The notes under the pieces are model-generated. The model was not told the DNA's origin. It saw nothing but the letters and a program-made list of their open reading frames with translations, and did no database searches. Below, piece after piece: positions 8,836-17,990 of a stretch of 64,000 nt of DNA. Source of the stretch: Mycoavidus cysteinexigens_B. GTDB lineage: Bacteria; Pseudomonadota; Gammaproteobacteria; Burkholderiales; Burkholderiaceae. Position numbers and translations under genes: made by a program. Each line of letters opens with the position of its first letter. Positions within the stretch are counted from its first letter, which is position 1. Location: NCBI GenBank assembly GCA_031963465.1, contig JASSUG010000009.1, forward strand, positions 28,563 through 92,562. The letters run 5' to 3'.

Positions 8836-9780
8836 TTAAAAACGTAAATTTGGAAAATTTCTTAGAGGCGGCATGACTTGCTGGGCGGGAACTCGCCTAT
8901 CAGTTGGCTTTGCCTTCTCGTCTTGCGTTTTAATCACCGCCTCTTGCGGCGCTAGCTCATCTTTTACCGCCTCTTGCTGGGGGGCTAGCGGAGCAGATGC
9001 AGCCGACTCTTCTGGGTCTTCATATACCGGTATATCCCCCTCATCCTCTTCATAATCGGGCGGCGGCGGATTGCTATCATAAATTAAATATTGACGGCGC
9101 TGCAGGTAAGCATTGCGCACAAAAGAATATTTATCGAGCGCAGCATCTTCAAGTAAATCATTCGCCTGCAATAAGGCTGCGCGCGCATTGACAACGCGCA
9201 CACCGTATGACTGATTGCGCAGGGAAACGGGATCAATATAGCTCATCGGATCCACCTCACGGCCAATCAGCAACCCTGCAGCATCCCGTAGCGTGCTTGG
9301 ACCCAATATCGGTAACACCAGATAAGGACCGGTTCCTATGCCGTAGTAGCCCAGCGTAAGCCCCAAATCGGCTTGGTGTTTTTGCAGCCCAGCGGCGCTT
9401 GCCACGTCGAATAAGCCACCCACGCCAAACAAGGTATTGATTGAGATCCGCATCAAATCTTCAGCGCCTGCGGTGAGTTTGCCTTGCAGCAAATTATTCA
9501 CCATCACCGATACATCGCCCAGGTTCGAGAAGAAGTTCGATACACTAACGCGTACAGCCCTAGGCAGAGTCCGGTTATATGCTTTTGCCACCGGCTGAAG
9601 CGCAAAACGATCGACGGTATCGTTAAACTCGAAAATGGTGCGATTCAGACCTTCAAGCGGGTCAGATTTTGAAGGCGCACGCACGCTAGTACACGCGGCA
9701 AGCCCTAATACTAGTGCACATATCGCCATCCGGCTAAGCTGCCAGCCGAGATCTGTAGCGGCTTTGGGGAGTTGTTTCAT
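8836..9780 (-). CDS. mlaA: MlaA (VacJ) outer-membrane lipoprotein
   Basis: 314 aa. Lipoprotein signal with lipobox LGLAAC (Cys30), then the MlaA domain: DPLEGLNRTIFEFNDTVD, VNNLLQGK, TLFGVGGLFDVAS and LGYYGIGTGPYLVLP. MlaA forms the channel that withdraws mislocalised phospholipid from the outer leaflet. The C-terminal 80 residues are a Pro/Glu/Ala-rich tail (PPPPDYEEDEGD onward), longer than the E. coli protein but usual in Burkholderia relatives. ATG follows the mlaD stop with no gap (TAAATG). In this lineage mlaA is inside the operon rather than elsewhere on the chromosome. Confidence 0.95.
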   Translation of the reverse strand: MKQLPKAATDLGWQLSRMAICALVLGLAACTSVRAPSKSDPLEGLNRTIFEFNDTVDRFALQPVAKAYNRTLPRAVRVSVSNFFSNLGDVSVMVNNLLQGKLTAGAEDLMRISINTLFGVGGLFDVASAAGLQKHQADLGLTLGYYGIGTGPYLVLPILGPSTLRDAAGLLIGREVDPMSYIDPVSLRNQSYGVRVVNARAALLQANDLLEDAALDKYSFVRNAYLQRRQYLIYDSNPPPPDYEEDEGDIPVYEDPEESAASAPLAPQQEAVKDELAPQEAVIKTQDEKAKPTDRRVPAQQVMPPLRNFPNLRF

Positions 9781-10302
9781 TTATTGACCTTCGGGCGTTG
9801 CCCCGGACTCACTCGGCACAGCCGGCGCCGGCTTGTTTGCGCCAGCATCTGCGGCTTTACCGTAAATAAATTGACTGATCAGTTTTTCGAGCACTACAGC
9901 AGATTGCGTCATCGTAATCGTATCGCCTGCTTGCAGCATCTGCTCGTCGCCACCTGGCTCAAGCCCAATGTATTGCTCGCCAAGTAACCCAGCCGTCAAA
10001 ATTTGCGCTGAACTGTCCTTTGGAAATTGGTATTGCCTTTGAAGGGCAAGCGTAACCACTGCCTGATAGGTCACGCTATCAAAATCAATTTGCGCCACCC
10101 GGCCAACGTTCACACCGGCACTTTTCACCGCTGCACGTGGCTTCAGGCCGCCAATATTATCGAATTTCAATTCAATTGGGTACGTAGATTGGAATGATAG
10201 CGAACTCATATTACCTGCTTTGAGCGCTAAAAAGAGCAGCGCCAAGGCGCCCAGCACAACAAACAAGCCTACCCAATAATCAAGCGTATTTTTTTTCATC
10301 AT
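9781..10302 (-). CDS. mlaD: MlaD, MCE-domain inner-membrane subunit
   Basis: 173 aa with one N-terminal membrane segment (GLFVVLGALALLFLALKAG) and a periplasmic MCE domain at about 40-120, including DNIGGLKPRAAVKSAGVNVGRV-type sequence and the GLLGEQYIGLEPGG stretch. MlaD hexamers form the lipid-binding ring of the Mla complex. Begins 10 bases after mlaE. A second Met two codons in is possible as start. Confidence 0.95.
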   Translation of the reverse strand: MMKKNTLDYWVGLFVVLGALALLFLALKAGNMSSLSFQSTYPIELKFDNIGGLKPRAAVKSAGVNVGRVAQIDFDSVTYQAVVTLALQRQYQFPKDSSAQILTAGLLGEQYIGLEPGGDEQMLQAGDTITMTQSAVVLEKLISQFIYGKAADAGANKPAPAVPSESGATPEGQ

Positions 10303-10312
10303 TTTGATCCGT

Positions 10313-11083
10313 TTAATTGCTAAACATCAATGCTGTCAACAAGAAATCAAGCCCCAGCACGGCCAAAGAAGCGAAGACAACGGTGCGTGTGGTCGCCCGC
10401 GCTACGCCTTCGGGCGTAGGTTTAGCTTCATAGCCTTGATATAAAGCGATAAAGGTCACGGCTAAACCAAACACAAAACTTTTCACCACACCATTGCCGA
10501 TATCGCGCCAGAGATCGACGCCGCTTTGCATCTGTGACCAAAATGCGCCGCTATCGACACCAATCATTAAGACCCCAACGCAATAACCGCCAAGAATCCC
10601 AACCGCACTAAAAATAGCCGCTAAAATCGGCATTGCAATCACCCCGGCCCAAAAGCGCGGCGCCACCACAAACGATAGTGGATCAACCGCCATCATTTGC
10701 ATTGCAGTCAATTGCTCACCCGCTTTCATTAGGCCAATTTCAGCCGTCAAGGCAGTCCCCGCGCGCCCAGCAAATAGCAGTGCGGTGACCACCGGCCCCA
10801 ACTCCCGCACGAGCGACAATGCGACAAGCAGGCCCAGCGCTTCTGCCGAGCCATAGCGGCTTAAAGTGTAGTAGCCTTGCAAACCCAGCACAAATCCCAC
10901 AAAAAGACCTGAGATGGCGATAATCACCAGCGAATAATTACCCACAAAATGAATCTGCTGCGTCACCAAGCGTGGCCGCTGTAATAAGCGCCAACCCTCA
11001 CTCAGCAACCGTAGCCACATCCGCGTACCATAGCCCGCGCGACTTAGGCCATTGAGCACTGCGCGACCGAGCAAGCTAATCAT
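10313..11083 (-). CDS. mlaE: MlaE inner-membrane permease
   Basis: 256 aa, several hydrophobic segments, member of the MlaE/Ttg2B permease family: FVGFVLGLQGYYTLSRYG, SLVRELGPVVTALLFAGRAG and EIGLMKAGEQLTAMQMMAVDP are the family signature. Works with MlaF, MlaD and MlaB to move phospholipid through the inner membrane. Its ATG overlaps the mlaF stop as ATGA, so the two are translationally coupled. Confidence 0.96.
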   Translation of the reverse strand: MISLLGRAVLNGLSRAGYGTRMWLRLLSEGWRLLQRPRLVTQQIHFVGNYSLVIIAISGLFVGFVLGLQGYYTLSRYGSAEALGLLVALSLVRELGPVVTALLFAGRAGTALTAEIGLMKAGEQLTAMQMMAVDPLSFVVAPRFWAGVIAMPILAAIFSAVGILGGYCVGVLMIGVDSGAFWSQMQSGVDLWRDIGNGVVKSFVFGLAVTFIALYQGYEAKPTPEGVARATTRTVVFASLAVLGLDFLLTALMFSN

Positions 11084-11910
11084 GAGCGTACTCCTGCCGC
11101 CACCGCAAGACCAAAATCAGCGGCCAGCGGCGCGCCCGGATAGTGAAAGCCAAACGGCCCCTCTGCCGCACCATCAAGAAACTGACGCACCGTCGGATCA
11201 GTTGAGGCACGCAACTGCTCTGGACTGCCTTCAGCATGGAGAGCGCCATCCGCAATGAAATAGACATAATCGGCAATAGCAAATGATTCCGGTACATCAT
11301 GAGTCACTAGAATGGAGGTGGCGCCAAGTGCCTGATTTAAAGTGCGAATCAAATTTGCAGTAATGCCAAGCGAAATCGGGTCAAGGCCAGCAAACGGTTC
11401 ATCATACATAATTAATGTAGGATCGAGAGCGATGGCACGGGCCAAGGCAACACGCCGCGCCATGCCGCCGGAAATTTCAGCGGGCATTAAGTCGCGGGCG
11501 CCGCGCAAACCCACCGCATTTAACTTCATCAGCACTAAATCTTGCAGCATGCTTTCTGACAATTGAGTATGCTCACGCAAAGCGAACGCGACATTATCAA
11601 ATACCGAGATATCCGTAAACAGCGCACCAAATTGAAATAGCATGCCCATTTTTCGGCGCAGTGCATAAATACCGGCCGTATCAAGCTTGCCAATATCCGC
11701 GCCCTCGAACAGCACTTGCCCGCGCCGGGCCCGCTCCAAGCCGCCAATTAAGCGCAAAATTGTTGTTTTACCGCAACCAGAGCCGCCCATAACGGCTACC
11801 ACCTGGCCGCGCTTAAAACACATATTTAAGTTTTTAAGTATAAGCCGCTCGCCATAGCCGAAATCGATATCGCGCAGTTCAAGCAAGTTGTCAGAGTGGG
11901 TATGAGGCAC
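11080..11910 (-). CDS. mlaF: MlaF ATPase of the Mla transporter
   Basis: 276 aa ABC ATPase beginning at GTG. Walker A GGSGCGKTT (42-50), signature EISGGMARR (145-153) with Ile in place of the usual Leu, Walker B LIMYDEPFAG (166-175) and H-loop VTHDVPESF. The ISGGM form is common in MlaF. First gene of the mla operon; the divergent ompW gene begins about 300 bases away. Confidence 0.95.
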   Translation of the reverse strand: MPHTHSDNLLELRDIDFGYGERLILKNLNMCFKRGQVVAVMGGSGCGKTTILRLIGGLERARRGQVLFEGADIGKLDTAGIYALRRKMGMLFQFGALFTDISVFDNVAFALREHTQLSESMLQDLVLMKLNAVGLRGARDLMPAEISGGMARRVALARAIALDPTLIMYDEPFAGLDPISLGITANLIRTLNQALGATSILVTHDVPESFAIADYVYFIADGALHAEGSPEQLRASTDPTVRQFLDGAAEGPFGFHYPGAPLAADFGLAVAAGVRS

Positions 11911-12213
11911 TGTATCACCGAATTTTGAGTTCAGATTAGGGAACCGTAGATTAGAAAAGAAGCCACTTTATCTTTTCTTTTCGTTTGTGTGTGCTTTATT
12001 TCGTTAGAAGTACCGAGAGCATGGTTGAGAGGATGATCAAATTTGAGGAGAACATGCGGACAACACACCTAGCCAGCAAACACGCCCCCTCACCTGTAAT
12101 ATCGTGCGATATTTCATATTTTTCCGCTAGATCTGTTGAAAATTGGTTACACTTTTGCCACTGCCCGCAAAGCAGAATGCAGGTATCAAAGAATCATTTA
12201 CCAAGGAGGAAAA
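11911..12213. other. divergent intergenic region mlaF / ompW
   Basis: 303 bases between the two divergent start codons. I see no gene, tRNA or riboswitch fold. A strong ribosome-binding site AAGGAGG (12203-12209) precedes the ompW ATG at 12214. No promoter hexamer pair is convincing on either strand. Confidence 0.5.
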
Positions 12214-12951
12214 ATGAAATTGGCCCGTATTTTTGCAGCATGTGCGGTCTTATTGGTGGGCGCGGCCACCGCCACCGCTCATGCCCAAACCGCCGGTAGT
12301 TTTATGCTTGGTACTGGCTGGCTCCATTTAAATAATAGGGATAGCAGCCAGCCCATGCGGCGAACGTCCCCGGCAGCGCTCGCTAAAGTCTACGGCAATA
12401 CAGGCGCCTCAGTGAATAACACAAACACGCTTGGCTTATCGGGTCATTATTTCTTTACAAATCACATTGCAGGTGAATTCATCGTAGGCATTCCGCCGCG
12501 TTTCGATTTGAAAGGTGAGGGTGAATATGCAAGCTACGGTAAACTCGGTTCAGCACGGCAATGGAGCCCTGCGTTATTGCTCAAGTATTATTTTTTCAAT
12601 GCACAGGCAAAATTCCGTCCCTATGCAGGCCTTGGAATTAGCCGCGTCTGGTTCACTGATGCAAAACTGACTAACACCGATTTCGAGCAAAAAAGATTAT
12701 ACAAATTCCCTGGCACAGCCACTGAGGTCTCGGCCGACAGCCAATGGACACCGATATTTAATGTCGGCCTCTCATATCAGTTAAGCAAGCGCTGGTTCGC
12801 TGGTCTATCCGTCTCGTACGTACCTTTGCACACCACCGCCAAGATACATTCGACTGCCCATACGCCTATGGGACCCATAAAAATGACCAATGAAGCAGAA
12901 ATTAAAGCGAATCCAATGATTACCTATCTTAACGTTAGCTATCGCTTTTAG
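12214..12951 (+). CDS. OmpW-family outer-membrane porin
   Basis: 245 aa. The reading frame extends upstream to 12136, but AAGGAGG directly before ATG 12214 and the signal peptide MKLARIFAACAVLLVGAATATAHA that starts there decide the start. The mature protein shows the OmpW pattern of an eight-stranded barrel: GTGWLHLNNRDSS, LGLSGHYFFTNHIAGEF, WSPALLLKYYFF, FRPYAGLGISRVWF, and a terminal strand ending in YRF with the C-terminal Phe recognised by the Bam machinery. OmpW proteins are small channels for hydrophobic compounds. Single gene with its own terminator. Confidence 0.92.
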   Translation: MKLARIFAACAVLLVGAATATAHAQTAGSFMLGTGWLHLNNRDSSQPMRRTSPAALAKVYGNTGASVNNTNTLGLSGHYFFTNHIAGEFIVGIPPRFDLKGEGEYASYGKLGSARQWSPALLLKYYFFNAQAKFRPYAGLGISRVWFTDAKLTNTDFEQKRLYKFPGTATEVSADSQWTPIFNVGLSYQLSKRWFAGLSVSYVPLHTTAKIHSTAHTPMGPIKMTNEAEIKANPMITYLNVSYRF

Positions 12952-12981
12952 CCTTTTCTATACTTAATTTAACTCATCTAC

Positions 12982-13012
12982 GCCACCACGCTATTCAGCC
13001 TGGTGGCATTTT
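12982..13012 (+). terminator. Rho-independent terminator after ompW
   Basis: Stem GCCACCA (12982-12988) and TGGTGGC (13001-13007), loop of 12, followed by ATTTTTC. It lies 30 bases after the ompW stop and before the convergent dgt gene. Confidence 0.75.
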
Positions 13013-13065
13013 TCTATATGCATGCCAAAGCACCACTCAATGAATATGTTTTGCACAGTCCTTGT

Positions 13066-14247
13066 TTAACCCTCATCCATGACAAAAAGACGACGATATT
13101 CTTTCAGTGCGTAACGATCTGTCATACCCGCAATATAGTGGGCAATCAGCCGTGGTTGCAACTCAGGATCATGACTTTGATACGGCGTAGGCAGCAATCG
13201 ATGATCACTTTTGAATGCCTCAAAAAGCCCAGTCACCACGCGCTGCGCTTTGTTCGTCATGCGCATGACTTGATAATGGCGATACAGATTTTTAAATAAA
13301 AACTGCCTGAGTTTTAGCGCTTGTAAGGCAATCGATGCGCTATGCCCAACCAGCGCCGGTGCGCGCCGCACGTCATCAGGCGAAAGGAGTGTATGAGCCT
13401 GTAATTTGCTGGTGGTGGCTGTGATCAAATCAATGATCAGTGTGTTAATGATGCGCCGGATCGTTTCATGCACCAACCGACGCCCACTTAAAGCCGGCCA
13501 AGTAGATAACACCTCACGGTGATGCATGCGCCACAGTTCAAGTTCATCCAATTGCTCAACTGTCAGCAAACCGGAACGCACGCCATCGTCAATATCGTGA
13601 TTGTTATACGCTATTGCATCCGCAAAATTTGCAATTTGCGCTTCTAGCGTGGGCTGCTCTGCGCGTAAAAAACGCTCGCCGACGTCCCCCAAGCGCTGTG
13701 CATTTTCGCGAGAACAATGCTTAAGGATACCTTCGCGTGTTTCAAACGTAAGATTGAGGCCATTAAAGCCCCCATAGCACTCTTCTAATTCATCCACTAC
13801 CGCCAGGCTTTGCAAATTGTGCTCAAAGCCGCCATAGGCGCGCATACATTCGTTCAGCGCATCTTGGCCGGCATGGCCGAATGGCGTATGACCCAAATCA
13901 TGCGCGAGCGAGATCGCCTCAGTCAAATCTTCATTCACCCGCAAATTACGCGCAATAGAGCGCCCAATTTGGGCAACTTCCAGGCTATGCGTTAATCGCG
14001 TGCGAAAGAGATCGCCCTCATGATTCACAAAAACCTGTGTTTTATATTCAAGCCGCCGAAATGCAGCAGAATGAATAATGCGGTCGCGATCTCGCTGAAA
14101 TGCGGTGCGTGCTTCAGGCGCAGGCTCTGCATAACGGCGACCACGCGAAGCAGATGAGCGCGCGGCATAGGGTGCAAGGTGCGCTTCAAGCGCCACCAAA
14201 TCAAGCGGGGCGATTAGATAGCAGGATGTCTTATCAACAGAATTCAT
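13066..14247 (-). CDS. dgt: dGTP triphosphohydrolase-like HD-domain protein
   Basis: 393 aa. HD phosphohydrolase metal ligands: RLTHSLEVAQ (His87), LAHDLGHTPFGHAGQ (His116-Asp117) and NNHDIDDG further on. This is the dGTPase-like family, which hydrolyses dNTPs to nucleoside and triphosphate; the length is that of the shorter type 2 enzymes rather than the 505-aa E. coli Dgt. Downstream of aroK-aroB, as in other Burkholderiaceae. Confidence 0.92.
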   Translation of the reverse strand: MNSVDKTSCYLIAPLDLVALEAHLAPYAARSSASRGRRYAEPAPEARTAFQRDRDRIIHSAAFRRLEYKTQVFVNHEGDLFRTRLTHSLEVAQIGRSIARNLRVNEDLTEAISLAHDLGHTPFGHAGQDALNECMRAYGGFEHNLQSLAVVDELEECYGGFNGLNLTFETREGILKHCSRENAQRLGDVGERFLRAEQPTLEAQIANFADAIAYNNHDIDDGVRSGLLTVEQLDELELWRMHHREVLSTWPALSGRRLVHETIRRIINTLIIDLITATTSKLQAHTLLSPDDVRRAPALVGHSASIALQALKLRQFLFKNLYRHYQVMRMTNKAQRVVTGLFEAFKSDHRLLPTPYQSHDPELQPRLIAHYIAGMTDRYALKEYRRLFVMDEG

Positions 14248-14317
14248 TGCGCTCCATATTCATCAAAAAGACTATTGCATAGGAGCCCAGCAGATGCCAA
14301 ACCCATTGTGATGCGGA

Positions 14318-15427
14318 CTACGTGTTAGGTTTTTCTGCAGCAGTATCAGACTGGGTTGAGGCCGTTAACACCGCCCGCAGAGTATGATCCGCGACCCGCA
14401 TTACAAAAGCCTCTCCCAAGCGCTTTAATAAGATACAGTTAATGTGCTCAGCCTCAGTTTTTTTATCCACGCGCATTAAATCTAGATAACGATCCGAGCC
14501 TAATATAGGGGCCTGCGTCGGTAAGTGCGCTGCCGCAATAAGCCGCTTAAGGCGGGTACGCGTGGCGCTATCGATCAATCCAAGCTGTTGCGACAAAGTC
14601 GCCGCCATCGCCATGCCACACCCCACTGCCTCACCATGCAGCCATCTGCCATAGCCCAAGCCGGCCTCAATCGCATGACCAAAAGTATGGCCAAAATTAA
14701 GCAGCGCACGCCTTCCTTGCTCGCGCTCATCAGCCGCGACCACCTGCGCCTTAATCTCGCAGGAACGACGCACCGCTTCAATGGTTGCGGCCTCATCGCC
14801 ACGGTTGAGTGCATCAATATGTGTTTCAATCCAGGCAAAAAATGCGGCATCGGCAATCGCACCTGCTTTAATGATCTCCGCAAGTCCTGCTGCACGCTCA
14901 CGCGCCGGCAACGTACGCAGCACTGCTGTATCGGCAATCACCGCCTGCGGCTGATGAAAAGCGCCGAGCATATTTTTGCCCAGCGGGTGATTAATGCCTG
15001 TTTTGCCTCCTACTGATGAATCAACTTGCGCCAGTAATGTGGTGGGTACTTGGATAAAGGGCACGCCACGCATATAGCAAGCAGCGGCAAAACCAGTGAT
15101 ATCGCCGACTACACCTCCCCCCAGTGCAATCAGTGTTGTTTTACGATCAGCACGTTCCGCTAACAGTTTGGTAAAAATAAGATTGAGGGTTTCCCAGTGC
15201 TTATGTGCTTCGCCATCTGGTAGCACGATCTGGATCAAGCGCTTACCAAGCGGCGCAAGAGTGGACCTAAGCCGTGCTGCATAGAGCGGCTCAATCGTCG
15301 CATTGGTGATGAGCGCAACGGTAGAGCCCATTAGGTGCGGGGCAAAAAGCTCGGGGCGATCAAGCAAATGGTTACCAATGTGAATCGGGTAAGCGTGCGC
15401 AGCAAGATCAACGTTAACTGTCAGCAT
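14318..15427 (-). CDS. aroB: 3-dehydroquinate synthase
   Basis: 369 aa, usual length. Converts DAHP to 3-dehydroquinate, second step of the shikimate pathway, with NAD and Zn. NAD-binding GGGVVGD at 103-109, substrate loop VDSSVGGKTGINHPLGKN, zinc ligands in LAEIIKAG, NFGHTFGHAIE and WLHGEAV. Cotranscribed with aroK just upstream and dgt downstream. Confidence 0.97.
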   Translation of the reverse strand: MLTVNVDLAAHAYPIHIGNHLLDRPELFAPHLMGSTVALITNATIEPLYAARLRSTLAPLGKRLIQIVLPDGEAHKHWETLNLIFTKLLAERADRKTTLIALGGGVVGDITGFAAACYMRGVPFIQVPTTLLAQVDSSVGGKTGINHPLGKNMLGAFHQPQAVIADTAVLRTLPARERAAGLAEIIKAGAIADAAFFAWIETHIDALNRGDEAATIEAVRRSCEIKAQVVAADEREQGRRALLNFGHTFGHAIEAGLGYGRWLHGEAVGCGMAMAATLSQQLGLIDSATRTRLKRLIAAAHLPTQAPILGSDRYLDLMRVDKKTEAEHINCILLKRLGEAFVMRVADHTLRAVLTASTQSDTAAEKPNT

Positions 15428-15536
15428 GGTTAAAGAGCGCCAGGATGTTTATTAGAGGTCCTCGGATCTGCAACCGCCGTGCGTTGTAGCGTCAAATGAA
15501 GCAAAATATGCATAGAAATCCTAGAATGGACGGTGA

Positions 15537-16070
15537 TTAAAGCAATTCGAGTTGTGCTAACACAGTATCAACCAATTGACTTGCAGCCGGCCGGCCGGTC
15601 TCAATCACAAGGTGCGCACATTCACGATACAGGGGGTCGCGAATTGCATATAAATTATCGAGTTGCGCGCGTGGCTCATCGGTCTGCAATAATGGCCGAT
15701 TTTTACTGCGGCGCGTGCGTAACCATAAGTCATGCGGGTGCGCATGTAAATAAATGACTGTGCCGCGGCTTTTTAAGCACTGACGATTTTCCGCATTTAA
15801 GATTGCGCCGCCGCCCGTTGCCAGCACAATCCCGCTATGTTGCGTAAGCTCATCGATCATTTTTGCTTCGCGCTGCCTAAAGCCTATTTCACCTTCATGC
15901 TGAAAAATAACCGGGATACAGGCGCCGGTCCGTACTTCAAGCTCATGATCGGAATCGAAAAAAGGTTTTTGCAGTTGCCTGGCCACAGCTCGCCCAATGG
16001 TGGTCTTACCTGCGCCCATCAGGCCGATAAAAAAAAGGTTAAAGTGAAATTTTGGGTCTTGCAAAATCAT
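15537..16070 (-). CDS. aroK: Shikimate kinase
   Basis: 177 aa. Phosphorylates shikimate with ATP. P-loop GLMGAGKTT at 16-24; shikimate-binding DSDHELE (Asp residues at about 39-41), FRQRE at 64-68 and ATGGGA at 84-89; lid region RSKNRPLL. Lies 13 bases after the pilQ-like gene, the standard betaproteobacterial linkage pilQ-aroK-aroB. Confidence 0.96.
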   Translation of the reverse strand: MILQDPKFHFNLFFIGLMGAGKTTIGRAVARQLQKPFFDSDHELEVRTGACIPVIFQHEGEIGFRQREAKMIDELTQHSGIVLATGGGAILNAENRQCLKSRGTVIYLHAHPHDLWLRTRRSKNRPLLQTDEPRAQLDNLYAIRDPLYRECAHLVIETGRPAASQLVDTVLAQLELL

Positions 16071-16083
16071 CTCTCATCTTGGC

Positions 16084-17442
16084 TTAGATTCCGTCATGGT
16101 ACGGCAAAGGTAACTGCGTCACTACGTTTGGTGTAATAAAAACCAGCAATTCACTCTTACGCTGATTATGAGTGCTATGGCGAAACAAGGTGCCTAATAG
16201 CGGAATCTCGCCAAGCCAGGGAACCCGCGCAACATCGGTGCGTTCATCCTGAATAAAAATACCACCCAGGGCTACCGTACCCCCGTTTTCAACTTGGACC
16301 TGGGTGCGCACATGTTTTGTATTGACTGCAGGACCCGCTTGGGTCTGCGTCCCGATACTGTCTTTAGAGACATCGACATCAAGTACAACATGACCATCCG
16401 GCGTAATATGGGGCGTTACCTCAAGCTTGAGGCTAGCCCGGCGAAATTGCACCGCCGAGACGCCATTGCCTACTTTCGCCTGGTAAGGCAACTCCGTACC
16501 CTGCTCAATCAGGGCTTGCACTCGATCCGCTGTCACCACGCGGGGGCTGGATAATATTTTCCCAGATCCATCCGCCTCCAGCGCGCTTAACTCTAGAGCG
16601 AGCAGCCGGTTTGCTCCTGCACTAAAAAGGGTGAGTCCTGCACTCATCGCATCAAACCCTGAAAGGGGACCTGCCGGTAAATCATAAATTGCACCACTGT
16701 TAGCGGTCAATAATCCTCTCGGCACATTTTCACCCGAAGTCGCACCTAAGCGCGCTAGCCGCGCCCCTAACTCGCGAGAGAATCCTTCTTCTGCTTCGAC
16801 AATCCGCACTTCAATGGCAACTTGCCGTAATGGCCGATCAATGGCTTTTAACAGTACCTGAGTGTGCTCGATATGCTTAGCTAGGTCGGTCACTAAAAGC
16901 TGGTTGGTCCGGGCATCCGCGATGGCGCTTCCGCGTTTTGATAAAACGCGCTGGCTACCAGCTCCGCTCAGCAGTTTGCCAACCTCGCTGGCGCGTTGAT
17001 AATGCAACTCAAAGAGCTGGCTGATTAATGGCTCAAGCTCAGTCGCACGCGCATGAGCCTCAAGACGCTGCCGCTCTCGGCCAGCCCACTCTTCTGCGGT
17101 AGCGACCCAAATAATATTGTCACGATTTTGCACCACTAAGCCATGCACATCCATTAGCATATCAAATGCACGACGCCACGGCACCCGGTCAAGCCGCATT
17201 GATACGGTACCTCGCACCTGCTCACTCGCAATGATATTCAAACCTGTGAAGTCCGCAAAGGCTTTTAATACGGCTGATAATTCAGCCTGATGAAACTCAA
17301 TCGTCAGCGGCGCATTAGCATCGCCTTGATCTTCATCGAGATTGGCCTGGGCTTGACAGGGGATTAAGCCAATGCCTGCTGCCACCACCCATAGCCATAG
17401 AAGAGACATCACCTGGCGTAGCGTATGCGGCATGCAGGCCAT
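16084..17442 (-). CDS. pilQ: Type IV pilus secretin PilQ-like protein, short form
   Basis: 452 aa outer-membrane secretin. Signal peptide in the first 34 residues, then an STN/N0 domain (ADFTGLNIIASEQVRGTVSM), an N1/secretin_N domain (LISQLFELHYQRASEVGKLL, ARTNQLLVTD), and the secretin domain ending VPWLGEIPLLGTLFRHS and ELLVFITPNVV. Typical PilQ proteins are longer and carry AMIN domains before STN; here STN begins right after the signal peptide, so no peptidoglycan-anchoring module is present. Overlaps the preceding gene by one base at 17442. Secretin fold is certain; with pilO missing, a working pilus is doubtful. Confidence 0.88.
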   Translation of the reverse strand: MACMPHTLRQVMSLLWLWVVAAGIGLIPCQAQANLDEDQGDANAPLTIEFHQAELSAVLKAFADFTGLNIIASEQVRGTVSMRLDRVPWRRAFDMLMDVHGLVVQNRDNIIWVATAEEWAGRERQRLEAHARATELEPLISQLFELHYQRASEVGKLLSGAGSQRVLSKRGSAIADARTNQLLVTDLAKHIEHTQVLLKAIDRPLRQVAIEVRIVEAEEGFSRELGARLARLGATSGENVPRGLLTANSGAIYDLPAGPLSGFDAMSAGLTLFSAGANRLLALELSALEADGSGKILSSPRVVTADRVQALIEQGTELPYQAKVGNGVSAVQFRRASLKLEVTPHITPDGHVVLDVDVSKDSIGTQTQAGPAVNTKHVRTQVQVENGGTVALGGIFIQDERTDVARVPWLGEIPLLGTLFRHSTHNQRKSELLVFITPNVVTQLPLPYHDGI

Positions 17443-17990
17443 CAGCTGGCCTCGCGTAGCGAAAGTGTCCGGATCAAACCTGCCCCTTGCGATAAGAATA
17501 GCGAAGCGGTATCAATTCTTGTCACCACCTCACCATTTAATTTTTCACCGGTGCGCAGTAGCACAGAACCCGCCGGCGAATGCACCAGCGCCGCCCGCGT
17601 ACGCCCACGTTCAAGGATGCCAATCAGCCGTAAGGTTAAATTGGCCGAGGGCGGTGGTGTTGGCGTTAAGGTAGACGGATTGAGTGGGCGATGGCTCGAA
17701 GCAGAAGCGTGAGATGCCACGCCACGGTGCTCCTGGATCAATGGGTGTAATGGGTCATATAGCACCGCCGGTGCTGGCCTAGATTGCATCACGCCAATGA
17801 ATATTAAAGAGACTAACGCGGCTGACAATATGCTGTATCTACGGTACTGACGCAAACAACGCGCCCGTACATATCGATACGGCAGCAGATTAAAACCGCC
17901 TACCGCACACTCCTCGCTCGCTATGCGGCGGCGTAATAAACGAGAGCCTTCTAGCCAATTTATGCGACGGAATAATTTCATAACATCCAA
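17442..17990 (-). CDS. probable PilN-PilP chimera from an internal deletion
   Basis: 182 aa. Residues about 30-70 look like the start of PilN: cytoplasmic FNLLPYR followed by a membrane segment (YSILSAALVSLIFIGVM). A Pro/Ser linker (LNPSTLTPTPPPSAN) leads into a PilP-like domain: LIGILERGRTRAALVHSPAG, LRTGEKLNGEVVTRID. The PilN coiled coil and ferredoxin-like domain, and the whole of PilO, have no counterpart between pilM and pilQ. I infer that a deletion fused the two ends. Overlaps the pilM-like gene by 13 bases. Alternatively it is a divergent single-gene PilP; alignment to Burkholderia pilN/pilP would decide. Confidence 0.6.
   Translation of the reverse strand: MDVMKLFRRINWLEGSRLLRRRIASEECAVGGFNLLPYRYVRARCLRQYRRYSILSAALVSLIFIGVMQSRPAPAVLYDPLHPLIQEHRGVASHASASSHRPLNPSTLTPTPPPSANLTLRLIGILERGRTRAALVHSPAGSVLLRTGEKLNGEVVTRIDTASLFLSQGAGLIRTLSLREAS

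Noticed and set aside
12136..12213. Longer N-terminus for the OmpW porin
   Set aside because: The signal peptide and AAGGAGG both point to ATG 12214.
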